The position numbers were made by a program, and so were the translations under genes. The notes under the pieces are model-generated. The model was not told where the DNA came from, did not search any database, and saw only the letters and a program-made list of their open reading frames with translations. From positions 1 through 35,020 of the forward strand of contig JAUIIP010000006.1 in NCBI GenBank assembly GCA_030431555.1: a DNA stretch of 35,020 nt, written 5' to 3'. Below are positions 25,822 to 34,530 of this stretch, piece after piece. This DNA comes from a bacterium. Its GTDB lineage: Bacteria > Bdellovibrionota_C > UBA2361 > SZUA-149 > JAGRAN01. Each line of letters opens with the position of its first letter. The stretch's first letter is position 1.

Positions 25822-28595
25822 AGATGATCATCAACAAAATTTTCGGGTCGGCCAACGAACGCGAGCTTAAACGCTTATGGCCGAAGGTTGAGCAAATTAA
25901 CAGCTTGGAGCCCGAATACGTCCGCATGAGTGACGTGCAGCTTCGCGAGCAAACTGACAAGTTTCGCCGTCGGCTCGAGGACGGCGAAACGACGGACGAT
26001 ATTCTGCCCGAAGCGTTTGCAGTGGTGCGAGAGGCCGGTAAGCGCACGCTCGGCATGCGCCACTTCGACGTTCAGCTAGTCGGCGGGATGGTGCTGCACG
26101 AAGGGCGCATCGCAGAGATGAAAACCGGTGAAGGTAAGACGCTTTGTGCGACACTGCCGGTATATCTGAATGCGATTAGCGGCAAAGGTGTGCATGTCGT
26201 TACCGTAAACGACTACCTGGCTCGCCGCGATGCTGAGTGGATGTCTGCGATCTATGCTTTTCTCGGCCTGACGACAGGTGTCGTGGTTCAGGGGATGGAG
26301 CCGCCGGAGGTCTACGAGGCGTACCGCGCTGACATTACCTACGGTCAGAACAACCAGTTCGGCTTCGACTATCTGCGGGACAATCTCAAGATGGATGCGA
26401 GCGAGATGGTTCAGCGCGGACACAATTTCGCAATTGTCGACGAAGTTGACTCGATTTTAATCGACGAGGCGCGAACTCCGCTGATTATTTCCGGACCGAG
26501 CGACAAGCCGACCGAACTTTACAACACCGCAAATGACCTCGTTAAACACCTAAGCCCTAAGGAAAGCGAGGAAGAAGATGCCCCGGGTGATTACAGCGTT
26601 GAGCTTAAAAGCAAGCAGGTATCGCTAAGCGACCAAGGGGTTAAGCGCGTAGAGCAGCTGCTTGGTATCGACAACCTATACGACCCGCAGCATATTGACC
26701 TGGTGCACCATATCCAGCAGGCGCTTAAAGCCAACGTCACGATGAAGCGCGATGTGGATTATCTCGTTCGAAACGGCGAAGTGATGATCGTCGATGAATT
26801 TACTGGACGGGTGATGCACGGACGGCGCTGGTCCGACGGACTGCACCAAGCCGTAGAAGCTAAGGAAGGTGTCGAGGTTCAGCGTGAAAGCCAAACTTAC
26901 GCCTCTATCACCTTTCAAAACTACTTCCGGATGTACGACAAGCTTGCCGGTATGACCGGTACTGCTGATACGGAAGCCGTAGAATTCAAGAAAATCTACA
27001 ACCTCGACGTCGTGGTCATTCCGACCAACGAGCCGATGGTTCGCCGTGACAACCCGGATGTTGTCTTCGTCAGTGAGCGCGCCAAATACGAAGCGGTCTG
27101 CGAAGAAATTGCTGAAGTTCACAAAGCCGGCCAACCGGTGCTTGTCGGAACTGCAAGCATCGCCAAGTCGGAACTGTGCAGTATGCTGCTAAGAAAGCGC
27201 GGCATCCCGCATCACGTCCTCAACGCGAAACATAACGAACAGGAAGCTTATATCGTCGCGCAAGCCGGACGACTAGGCGCGGTAACAATCTCGACCAACA
27301 TGGCGGGCCGCGGAACTGATATTATTCTCGGCGGTAACCCGGTGTTTCTTGCCGAGGAAGAAGTCGGCACGCGCGACCCGGATGACCCGGAGTTCCAAGA
27401 GGCTCTTAAGCGCTACGAAAAAATCTGTGCTGAAGAGAAACAAAAAGTCCTCGAAGCCGGCGGTCTATTCGTATTAGGCACTGAGCGCCACGAGAGCCGG
27501 CGTATTGACAATCAGCTGCGCGGTCGCTCCGGTCGTCAAGGCGACCCGGGAGCTTCACGTTTCTACGTCTCCTTGGAAGACGATTTGATGAAGCGCTTCG
27601 GCGGAGAGCGGATGCAGGCAATTATGGCTCGTGTCGGCGTGCAGGAAGACGAGGCTATCGAAGGCACTTTGGTGGCTCGCGCTATCGAAAATGCGCAGAA
27701 GAAGGTCGAAGGCTATCACTTCGACATTCGTAAGCACCTGCTTGAATACGACGACGTGATGAACAAGCAGCGTGAAGTGATCTATGCGCTGCGCTCAAAA
27801 ATCCTGCGTTCCGAAGCCATTGAAGAAACGCTTCAAGAAATTATCCCTGAGCTAATCGAAGAATTGATTCTTGTTCGCGCTAACGAGAAAGAACCGCCGC
27901 ACAACTGGGATCTCAAAGGGATGTTTACCGAGTTTCACCGTATTTTCGGTCTGAAGCTCGACGACGAACAGGAATTTCTCGATCGCCAGGAAAGTGCGAA
28001 CAAGGAAATGGCGCAGGACATCTTCGAAAGCATGTCGAAGAAGGCCTCAGCGGAGCTGGAAAACCGTAAGCAGATCATCGGTGAACAGCGGCTGCTCGAC
28101 GGCGTGCGCTGGTTGATGCTCAAAGCGATTAACCAGTACTGGATGGAACACCTCGCGGCGATGGATCACCTCAAGGAAGGTATCGGTCTTCGCGGATACG
28201 GACAGCGCAATCCGCTGCATGAGTATCAGCGTGAAGCGTTCTTCCTGTTTTCGGCGATGCTCTCAAGCATCAATCACTACGTAGTCAGCCAGGTCTTCCT
28301 GTCGCGGCCACTGTCGGACGAAGAGGTGCGCGAGCTCGAAGAGAAGCTGCGCGAAGAGCAGCGCAAGCAGGAAAAGGCTGCGGAAGCGACTCACGAAGAC
28401 GTCATGGAAGGCGGCAACAAGGAAGAAGGCAAAGGCGATTCAGGCGGGTTAAATCGGCGACAGCGCAGACGCCAGGCTGCCCGCAACAAGGAAGACTATT
28501 TGCCTACTAACCCCGCGGGTGCTCAACCACCGTCTAAATCAAAATCTCGAAAGAAGAACAAAGCCGCACGCAGAGCGCGTAAGAATCGGCGGTAG
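25818..28595 (+). CDS. secA: Preprotein translocase ATPase SecA, without C-terminal zinc motif
   Basis: Motor that pushes unfolded preproteins through SecYEG at the inner membrane. Nucleotide-binding domain 1 shows Walker A in AEMKTGEGKTL (residues ~100-107) and VDEVDSILIDEARTPLIISG; domain 2 has NMAGRGTDIILGG and GRSGRQGDPGASRFY. The preprotein-crosslinking and helical scaffold regions (NQYWMEHLAAMDHLKEGIGLRGY) are intact. Length is 925 residues. SecA normally ends in a CxC..CH/CC zinc-binding motif that contacts SecB and lipids; here the last ~45 residues carry no Cys and are strongly basic (RRQRRRQAARNK and KSRKKNKAARRARKNRR). GTG 25818 overlaps the previous gene by 4 bases; ATG 25824 is an alternative. 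Confidence 0.97.
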   Translation: MKMIINKIFGSANERELKRLWPKVEQINSLEPEYVRMSDVQLREQTDKFRRRLEDGETTDDILPEAFAVVREAGKRTLGMRHFDVQLVGGMVLHEGRIAEMKTGEGKTLCATLPVYLNAISGKGVHVVTVNDYLARRDAEWMSAIYAFLGLTTGVVVQGMEPPEVYEAYRADITYGQNNQFGFDYLRDNLKMDASEMVQRGHNFAIVDEVDSILIDEARTPLIISGPSDKPTELYNTANDLVKHLSPKESEEEDAPGDYSVELKSKQVSLSDQGVKRVEQLLGIDNLYDPQHIDLVHHIQQALKANVTMKRDVDYLVRNGEVMIVDEFTGRVMHGRRWSDGLHQAVEAKEGVEVQRESQTYASITFQNYFRMYDKLAGMTGTADTEAVEFKKIYNLDVVVIPTNEPMVRRDNPDVVFVSERAKYEAVCEEIAEVHKAGQPVLVGTASIAKSELCSMLLRKRGIPHHVLNAKHNEQEAYIVAQAGRLGAVTISTNMAGRGTDIILGGNPVFLAEEEVGTRDPDDPEFQEALKRYEKICAEEKQKVLEAGGLFVLGTERHESRRIDNQLRGRSGRQGDPGASRFYVSLEDDLMKRFGGERMQAIMARVGVQEDEAIEGTLVARAIENAQKKVEGYHFDIRKHLLEYDDVMNKQREVIYALRSKILRSEAIEETLQEIIPELIEELILVRANEKEPPHNWDLKGMFTEFHRIFGLKLDDEQEFLDRQESANKEMAQDIFESMSKKASAELENRKQIIGEQRLLDGVRWLMLKAINQYWMEHLAAMDHLKEGIGLRGYGQRNPLHEYQREAFFLFSAMLSSINHYVVSQVFLSRPLSDEEVRELEEKLREEQRKQEKAAEATHEDVMEGGNKEEGKGDSGGLNRRQRRRQAARNKEDYLPTNPAGAQPPSKSKSRKKNKAARRARKNRR

Positions 28596-28600
28596 AGAAC

Positions 28601-29359
28601 ATGCAGCGGCCAAGTCCCGAGCAGCGTCTGGCAGTTAGGGAAAGGCCTGAAGGCGCAAAACCTTCAATGCTGCAAAAATGGCGCGACCTCTTGTTCCTGC
28701 ATTGGCCGTACGATCCGACGCTGGTTCAGACATTTCTGCCGCCTGGCCTTTTCGTCGATACCTTCGATGACGTTGCCTACATGGGAGTCGTGCCGTTTTT
28801 CATGGTCGACGTCCGTCCGTTCATGCTTCCGCCGACGATCTTCTACTCGAATTTTCCCGAGCTGAACTTTCGCACTTACGTTCACGACGCAGAAGGCAAT
28901 CCCGGAGTTTGGTTCTTCTCGCTCGACGCTGCTAACTGGCTTGCCGTTGAAGCTGCCAGGCGTTTTTTTTATTTGCCGTATTTTCACGCTGAGATGTCGG
29001 GTGGGCGCGACCCCGAGAGCGGAGAAGTTGACTACTACTCGAAGCGCGTTGGGACTGACCCCTCGCAGGCCTGTGAGTTTGTTTATGCTCCGGCGTCTGA
29101 CCTAAGGCCTGCGGAGCCGGATACCTTTGAATTCTTTTTACTGGAGCGCTATTTGCTGTTTGCCTGGTCGGAGAAGCAGCAGCAGCTTTACCGTGGGCAG
29201 GTTTATCATACTCCTTATCCCGCCTGCGACGTCGACTTGATTGAATACAACGACAACTTGTTTGAGATTAACGGACTTGCGAAGCCGGGCGTCCCGCCGA
29301 TTCATGCCATTATGTCCCCCGGCGTCGATGTCGAAATCTTCTCCCTGCAAAAACTCTAA
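28601..29359 (+). CDS. DUF2071 (YqjF-like) family protein
   Basis: A 252-residue protein of the uncharacterised YqjF/DUF2071 family. Landmarks: LLFLHWPYDPTLVQTFLPPGL, AYMGVVPFFMVDVRP, FPELNFRTYVHD, GVWFFSLDAANWLAVEAAR, and a C-terminal segment with FFLLERYLLFAWSEK and GQVYHTPYP. There is no signal peptide and the function of the family is not known. It starts 5 bases after the secA stop and closes the bioA-to-DUF2071 string; beyond it lie the inverted-repeat element and the RHS gene. Being last and with no catalytic precedent, its link to the rest of the cluster is unclear. Confidence 0.9.
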   Translation: MQRPSPEQRLAVRERPEGAKPSMLQKWRDLLFLHWPYDPTLVQTFLPPGLFVDTFDDVAYMGVVPFFMVDVRPFMLPPTIFYSNFPELNFRTYVHDAEGNPGVWFFSLDAANWLAVEAARRFFYLPYFHAEMSGGRDPESGEVDYYSKRVGTDPSQACEFVYAPASDLRPAEPDTFEFFLLERYLLFAWSEKQQQLYRGQVYHTPYPACDVDLIEYNDNLFEINGLAKPGVPPIHAIMSPGVDVEIFSLQKL

Positions 29360-29419
29360 CCGCGCCGTCACCTGCAACTGTACCTGAACTTACACTTGAA
29401 CTCTTTCTGGGCTTATTGC

Positions 29420-29632
29420 GGCGGCTGTATGGTGGAAGCAAAGCTCTGGCGTCCGGGGCCCGCGCCAATGCACGGCTGCAGAACTTCGCTTGCAGCGCGG
29501 CCGCGATAATCCTGCCGAGCCTAGCAGCCAAGCAAGCGAATTTCCTTCACCGCGCCCACTCCCCCGCACCACCCAAAGCGCTAAGTTTTTCAGCCCCTGC
29601 CGCCAGAGCTTTGCTTCCACCATACAGCCGCC
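29420..29632. repeat. 213-bp element with perfect 32-bp terminal inverted repeats
   Basis: The arm at 29420-29451 (begins GGCGGCTGTATGG, ends GCTCTGGCG) is the exact reverse complement of 29601-29632. The 149-bp centre holds further symmetry: TTCGCTTGC at 29485-29493 pairs with GCAAGCGAA at 29532-29540; GCTGC at 29475-29479 pairs with GCAGC at 29492-29496 as a competing hairpin; and CGCGGCCGCG at 29496-29505 is itself palindromic. A 6-base direct repeat GGGCTT is found just outside each end (29409-29414 and 29636-29641), at unequal distance, so it is only a weak target duplication candidate. There is no credible gene inside. It could be a MITE-like non-autonomous element or a large transcript-end structure. 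Confidence 0.75.
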
Positions 29633-29653
29633 CCGGGGCTTGGGAGCTGGGGT

Positions 29654-29675
29654 GAAACGATTTCCTGCTCGTTTC
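29654..29675. repeat. Short inverted repeat upstream of the RHS gene
   Basis: GAAACGA (29654-29660) and TCGTTTC (29669-29675) form a 7-bp stem with an 8-nt loop, 124 bases before the RHS start. It could be a regulator operator or part of the leader. No T-run follows. The rest of the gap 29360-29798 shows no gene; besides this and the 213-bp element, the only other site is a Shine-Dalgarno AAGGA seven bases before ATG 29799. Confidence 0.35.
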
Positions 29676-29798
29676 GATAACCGTAGTAGGTGAACGTTAA
29701 TGCAGTGAACTTTATTGCTGCGCTCGTACTTCACTAACAGGCGTGATTGACATTGGGCCACCACTTACCCTGCAGCCCAGCCTCGAAAAGGATTTGAC

Positions 29799-32700
29799 AT
29801 GAAAAAGCTGCTATTAGCTTCCCTCCTATCCCTTCTTTTGCCCTTAAGTGTTCTTGCTGACCCGCCTGAGGTGGTGTTTCAAGCGGGTGCGAAATTTAAC
29901 GGGTCTTACGCAGAGCCGTTCGACTTTTTCTTTAGCGGCGACAGTTGGAATCAAAGCGACAGTGGAACTGCCAACGAGATATCGCGCACTAACGATTCTT
30001 CCGGCTCTGTAAGCGGCAATACAATCTCTTTTAACTCCGAAGTGACAATGAGTGGCGATCCGACTTCGGACTATACTGCCACGGCAACCACCGAAACCTT
30101 GGTTAATATTTGGGTCAGGGGTGGCGCAAACGTTTCCGTTTCGGCAAATGGCAGCGGCTCAGGGGAATGGAATTTCCCTGCCACTGGAAATGCTGATCTC
30201 CGTTACGGGACGTACACTCCGTGGAGCGGTGGTGATTTTCAACTGGATAATCAAACCGGAACAGGTAGCGACGGAGGCAGCGACTCTGACAGTGAAGACT
30301 ACGACGGTGATTGCTCTCCGAGTGGAACAACGTTCGACGCTTGGCCAGGAGTAGTGTACCGCCCTCTTTGGGGCGGGGCATGGACCGTTACGACCTATTT
30401 AGATCTTTACGGTATCGAGCAAAAAAGCGGCGAGACTAGCGGCAGCACGACTCTATCTGTCACTCTCGGCGCAGATGACCCTAACGCCATCATCGATGGA
30501 CCATACGTATCAGCAAGTCCAACTACAAACCCCGACCTAGGCGACACAGTTGTCGTTTACAACGATTCCTACGACCCAGATGAAACCGGCGTTGATGATG
30601 GAATCTGCACAGCACTCTGGACAATAACCGCCCCCGACGGCACGCAGACTCAATCAGGCACTTTGTCCGGCACTAGCTTTACAGCCTCTATGCCTGGCCC
30701 GTGGAAAGTAAAGCTCGAAGTTACAGACAACGAAGGAAATACCGACGAAGACGAGATTGAAGTACCAATTAACACCCCTCGCTATGCAATGCCGGGAAGT
30801 GGGCCAGGAAACGAGAAAACGGAGCAAGTGTCTTGCGAGGCAACGGGAGCCGACGAGTCGGCCACGCCAAAACGAGCCGTTGCTAAAGTAACAGTTGGAA
30901 GCGGCGGGGGAAACGCTAGGTCGACGTATGACGATCCCGTGCGCACTAGGGGTTATCCACTAAGAAACAGAGTTCACATCAACACCCAGCAGCGTATCCC
31001 CGGTCGCACAACCCCGATGGGCAACGCAGACTTCTCCTATAACCTCGAAGTGGTTGAGGCTGACCTCGGAGGCGGCACTCATTTTTATGTAGTAGACGGC
31101 GACGGCACGGTTCTCGATTTCGGCTCTACCGGAGGCTCGCCGACTGCTGAGGCGGGAGTTTACTCGACACTTAGCACGGTCGGAGGCGGAGGCTACGAGC
31201 TTGCCGGCGCAGGACCGATCGAATCTGTCTATATGGCAGGCAACTTCGAGTACGAATTTAACTCGGACGGCAAACTTACAACAATAACCGACCCGGCTGG
31301 GAACGTTCAAAATCTAAGCTACAATGGCAACGACGATCTGGTGGCGGTAACAGACGCCAGCACTGGCCGCGCCATTACTTTTGAGTACGACACCCCGGGT
31401 TCGATTGCGCGGGTGGTTGAAAACGGCGGAGAGGCAGAAACCCACCTGACATACTCAAGCGGCAAGCTCACTCAGATTCTGCTGAAAGACGACAGCGCCA
31501 ACGTAATCCGTAGAGTCGACTACACCTACAACGCAAATGGCCTGCTTGAGTCCGTTAAGCGTGACAACGATAACGACACTTTAGTTGAGCTCGATTATGT
31601 TTACGGCGGCAACGGAATTTATCTGGCGAACTTCACCCACGGAACCGGTGGAAGCGGATTTGATTACTTCGCAGTGCCCGGAGGCGGGGCGCAGCACCGA
31701 GTTGTAAAAACCAACGGCAAAGGCGGCACGGAAATTTACGAGTATGACTCCAATTTCAATCTCGTAAAGACAATCCTTCCGACTCACAACGGAGGTTCAT
31801 CGGCGCCGACCTACACCTATACGTACGACGCGAACTTCAACATGCTGACAAGCAGCAATGGTTCGACGACTCATACCTACACCTACACGGGACTAGGTAA
31901 AGTCGCGACATATTCAGACGGCACAGGCACCTGGACCTACGGCTACTCCGGAGTGGATCTAACATCAGTCAGTGACTCTATCGGCACGCTGTACACCCTT
32001 GCCTATACGGACACCAACAATCCGCATCATCCGACGACAATTACCGATGCAGATAGTGATGTCTGGACATACGCCTATAATACTTATGGGCAGCTGACCT
32101 CGATTGCTCCACCTAGCGGAGCAGAAGTCGGCACCACGACAATCACCTATGAAGAAAACTCGATGTCGCCGAACTATGGCTACACCAAGACGATTACAAA
32201 CGGAGCCGGAGACGTAGTAACATTTAACAGCTACACCTCTCTAGGCGACCTGACATCAGTCTCGACCAGTCCTACCGGAGGAGTCACAAATACCTACACC
32301 TTTGAATACGACGCACAGCAGCGCCTGGTAACTGTTACTCATCCGGACAGCAAAACCTACGAGCGAACTTATACAGGCGCAAATCTAACTCAGGAAACCG
32401 ACGAAGCGGGAACTGACTACGACTACGAGTATTGTCCGCATTGCGGTGCGATGACTGAATTCGCCGGTCCGCTTACAAAAACCCTTAACTGGGAAGTAGA
32501 CGACGATTTCGACACTACTGAGTTTAGCGATGCTCGGTCGAAGGTAACGGAGTATCAGTACGGTTACGCCAGAGAGCTTAAGAAAGTTCTCTATCCAGAC
32601 TCGACGTACAAAGACTATGAATACGACAACTACGGCAGACTGGATAAGCTGACCAGCAAGCCGAACAATACTACGAGAAGTGCAAACTTCATCTACAACT

Positions 32701-34523
32701 CAACTGGTAGGCTAGATGAAATCGACTTCTCTTACTATAAGACCGTTGATATCGAGTATACGTATAATTCTGACGGTACCGTTGCTTCAGTAGATCACGA
32801 AGCAGGTACCACCAGCTACACTTATACCGACGACCGGCTAGGTGACACGATTACCTACGACTACAGCGTTCCGGCGCTGACTAACGACCAGATAATCGAG
32901 TACACATACTACCCAGATAACTTGGTTCATACGGTTACCTGGAAGGATGACACAACAACCGTAGCCTCCTGGACGTACACCTACGACGGGGCCGGCAGGG
33001 TCGAAACCATCACCAACTCCTACGGCGAAGTAACAGAGTATGACTACGACGGTGAAGGGAAGCTCACCGACGTGGAATTCGATAACGCCACTTACCTTGA
33101 GTACACCTACAACCAGCAAACCGGCTGGCCGACCGCAATCGAGTACACAAACGGCGGCGGCATCATGGAGCAGTACAGCCTTGTCTACGACGACGGCTAC
33201 AACACGGTAGGAAACCTAACAGACGTTACAGAGTACTCTACTGATACCATGGAGTACGAGTACGACGCCCTGTACAGGCTTACCTCTGAAACTCGCACCG
33301 GCACAGGTTCATACTCACACGACTACGAGTACGACCTGGCAGGTAACCTCACAACCCTAGACAGCTCCTCGTTTGCCACCTACGACGATGCAAACAAGTT
33401 TTCATCGCTCTCGATCGGTACGTACGAATACGACTCCGACGGCAATATGCGCAGATTCGCTGGTTCTGGACTTCCGACTACGTACAACACCTGGGACGTG
33501 CGAGGTAAAATAATTTCAAGCGTTATAAGTGGAGATACTATTGCCTGGGAGTATGATCATCGAGGACTGCGAGTCTCTAGGAGAGGAGATGTCCCGAATA
33601 GGTACTACATCTTTGCTGGAAGCACGCTAATCGGTGAAATCCACGGCACAACTCCAGCCTACGCCTACACCTGGGGGCCTGACGGAGTAGTATCCCAGAG
33701 GGACATCGCCAACACCGAGTCATACTGGTACCAGTTTGGGCCACAAGGAGAGACCAGGGCGCTAGTAGATGATTCGGCAAGTACGGTAGAGACGTACCTA
33801 TATGATGCCTACGGCATCAGACTCTCTGGTTCTCCAACTCTATATAACCCCTTCAAATACGGCGGGAAGTTCGGCTATTACACCGAAGAAACAGCTTTTG
33901 GCAGGATTCTAGCAGGGCAGAGGTGGTATAGTCCCGAGCACAGGAGGTGGATTAGCCGGGATCCGATTCAGTACGCAGGAGGGGATAACCTCTATGCGTA
34001 TGTGATGGGGGATCCGGTTAATTTGGTGGATGTGGATGGGACGCAGCCCACAGTTGTCGCTATAGGTGCTGAGGCTGCTAAGCAGGTAGCCGGTAAACAC
34101 CCTGCTGTGGTTGTTGGCGCAACCGTTGGCTACGCATGCACTCAATTCGAGACATGTGGCATACCTATCGAGAAGGCGAATAGCAATGGCGTGCCTGTTG
34201 TTGTTCAGGCTATCGCGGATGGAGTGGAGAATATCTCCCGTGCTAGCCAAGCTGTTGTCTCGTGGATGTGTGGTGCTGACGACGAAGATGCGGCGAAACA
34301 TGATGAAAATCAGGAAGCCTTAAAGGGGATTGCCAAGGAATACGAAAAGCGTTCTAGGGCCAAACCGATAGATCCAGAAGACGCAGAAACTTTGCAAAGT
34401 TGGGCTGAAGAATACGGTATGCCCGGAAGAAGCACGGATAGACCTGAGAGACACGAACAACGTAAGGTGGGCCAACGCAAGCATATTCATGTTGGTGGAA
34501 AGAAGAAGATATTTGTGAAGTGA
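29799..34523 (+). CDS. Secreted PKD/RHS (YD-repeat) polymorphic toxin-like protein
   Basis: A 1574-residue protein. A Sec signal peptide occupies residues 1 to ~21 (LLLPLSVLADPP). Residues ~22-226 are Ser/Thr/Gly-rich and beta-like, ~227-324 form a PKD-like domain (DPNAIIDGPYVSASP ... WKVKLEVTDNEGNTDED), and from ~475 to ~1370 YD/RHS repeats (EYDxxGxL style) build the hollow RHS shell. A CPHC motif sits at 879-882. The RHS core terminus reads RWYSPEHRRWISRDPIQYAGG ... GDPVNLVDVDG, ending at residue 1414. The final 160 residues differ from the repeats and form the presumed toxin tip. Arginine codons AGG/AGA are frequent, unlike secA, where CGN dominates, consistent with transfer. A probable immunity frame starts 8 bases downstream. 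Confidence 0.9.
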   Translation: MKKLLLASLLSLLLPLSVLADPPEVVFQAGAKFNGSYAEPFDFFFSGDSWNQSDSGTANEISRTNDSSGSVSGNTISFNSEVTMSGDPTSDYTATATTETLVNIWVRGGANVSVSANGSGSGEWNFPATGNADLRYGTYTPWSGGDFQLDNQTGTGSDGGSDSDSEDYDGDCSPSGTTFDAWPGVVYRPLWGGAWTVTTYLDLYGIEQKSGETSGSTTLSVTLGADDPNAIIDGPYVSASPTTNPDLGDTVVVYNDSYDPDETGVDDGICTALWTITAPDGTQTQSGTLSGTSFTASMPGPWKVKLEVTDNEGNTDEDEIEVPINTPRYAMPGSGPGNEKTEQVSCEATGADESATPKRAVAKVTVGSGGGNARSTYDDPVRTRGYPLRNRVHINTQQRIPGRTTPMGNADFSYNLEVVEADLGGGTHFYVVDGDGTVLDFGSTGGSPTAEAGVYSTLSTVGGGGYELAGAGPIESVYMAGNFEYEFNSDGKLTTITDPAGNVQNLSYNGNDDLVAVTDASTGRAITFEYDTPGSIARVVENGGEAETHLTYSSGKLTQILLKDDSANVIRRVDYTYNANGLLESVKRDNDNDTLVELDYVYGGNGIYLANFTHGTGGSGFDYFAVPGGGAQHRVVKTNGKGGTEIYEYDSNFNLVKTILPTHNGGSSAPTYTYTYDANFNMLTSSNGSTTHTYTYTGLGKVATYSDGTGTWTYGYSGVDLTSVSDSIGTLYTLAYTDTNNPHHPTTITDADSDVWTYAYNTYGQLTSIAPPSGAEVGTTTITYEENSMSPNYGYTKTITNGAGDVVTFNSYTSLGDLTSVSTSPTGGVTNTYTFEYDAQQRLVTVTHPDSKTYERTYTGANLTQETDEAGTDYDYEYCPHCGAMTEFAGPLTKTLNWEVDDDFDTTEFSDARSKVTEYQYGYARELKKVLYPDSTYKDYEYDNYGRLDKLTSKPNNTTRSANFIYNSTGRLDEIDFSYYKTVDIEYTYNSDGTVASVDHEAGTTSYTYTDDRLGDTITYDYSVPALTNDQIIEYTYYPDNLVHTVTWKDDTTTVASWTYTYDGAGRVETITNSYGEVTEYDYDGEGKLTDVEFDNATYLEYTYNQQTGWPTAIEYTNGGGIMEQYSLVYDDGYNTVGNLTDVTEYSTDTMEYEYDALYRLTSETRTGTGSYSHDYEYDLAGNLTTLDSSSFATYDDANKFSSLSIGTYEYDSDGNMRRFAGSGLPTTYNTWDVRGKIISSVISGDTIAWEYDHRGLRVSRRGDVPNRYYIFAGSTLIGEIHGTTPAYAYTWGPDGVVSQRDIANTESYWYQFGPQGETRALVDDSASTVETYLYDAYGIRLSGSPTLYNPFKYGGKFGYYTEETAFGRILAGQRWYSPEHRRWISRDPIQYAGGDNLYAYVMGDPVNLVDVDGTQPTVVAIGAEAAKQVAGKHPAVVVGATVGYACTQFETCGIPIEKANSNGVPVVVQAIADGVENISRASQAVVSWMCGADDEDAAKHDENQEALKGIAKEYEKRSRAKPIDPEDAETLQSWAEEYGMPGRSTDRPERHEQRKVGQRKHIHVGGKKKIFVK
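34041..34520 (+). other. Variable C-terminal tip of the RHS protein (presumed toxin domain)
   Basis: These are residues 1415-1574, after the conserved RHS core. First comes a hydrophobic Val/Ala-rich helix region (HPAVVVGATVGYAC) with two Cys, then VPVVVQAIADGVENIS. The last ~80 residues are charged: ALKGIAKEYEKRSRAKPIDP, ETLQSWAEEYGMPGR, and a His/Lys-rich end (RHEQRKVGQRKHIHVGGKKK). Compact tips with a WAEEYG-P-R helix and a closing HIHVG strand are a shape I associate with small RHS/CDI nuclease toxins, but I cannot name the family. The two closely spaced His (HIH) and the earlier RHE are candidate catalytic residues. GC is about 47% in the one block counted. Confidence 0.5.
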
Positions 34524-34530
34524 TACTTAT

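Noticed and set aside
29390-29764. Frames on both strands across the 213-bp inverted-repeat element
   Set aside because: Near-identical peptides appear on both strands because the arms are inverted copies; there is no ribosome binding site and no domain.
29747-29775. TTGACA as a -35 box before the RHS gene
   Set aside because: No -10-like hexamer lies 16-18 bases downstream; the sequence there is CTGCAG-like.
31230-33900. Tandem-repeat or CRISPR-like array
   Set aside because: The periodicity is that of YD-repeat codons (repeated TACACCTAC-type stretches) in one long reading frame; there are no identical direct repeats with unique spacers.
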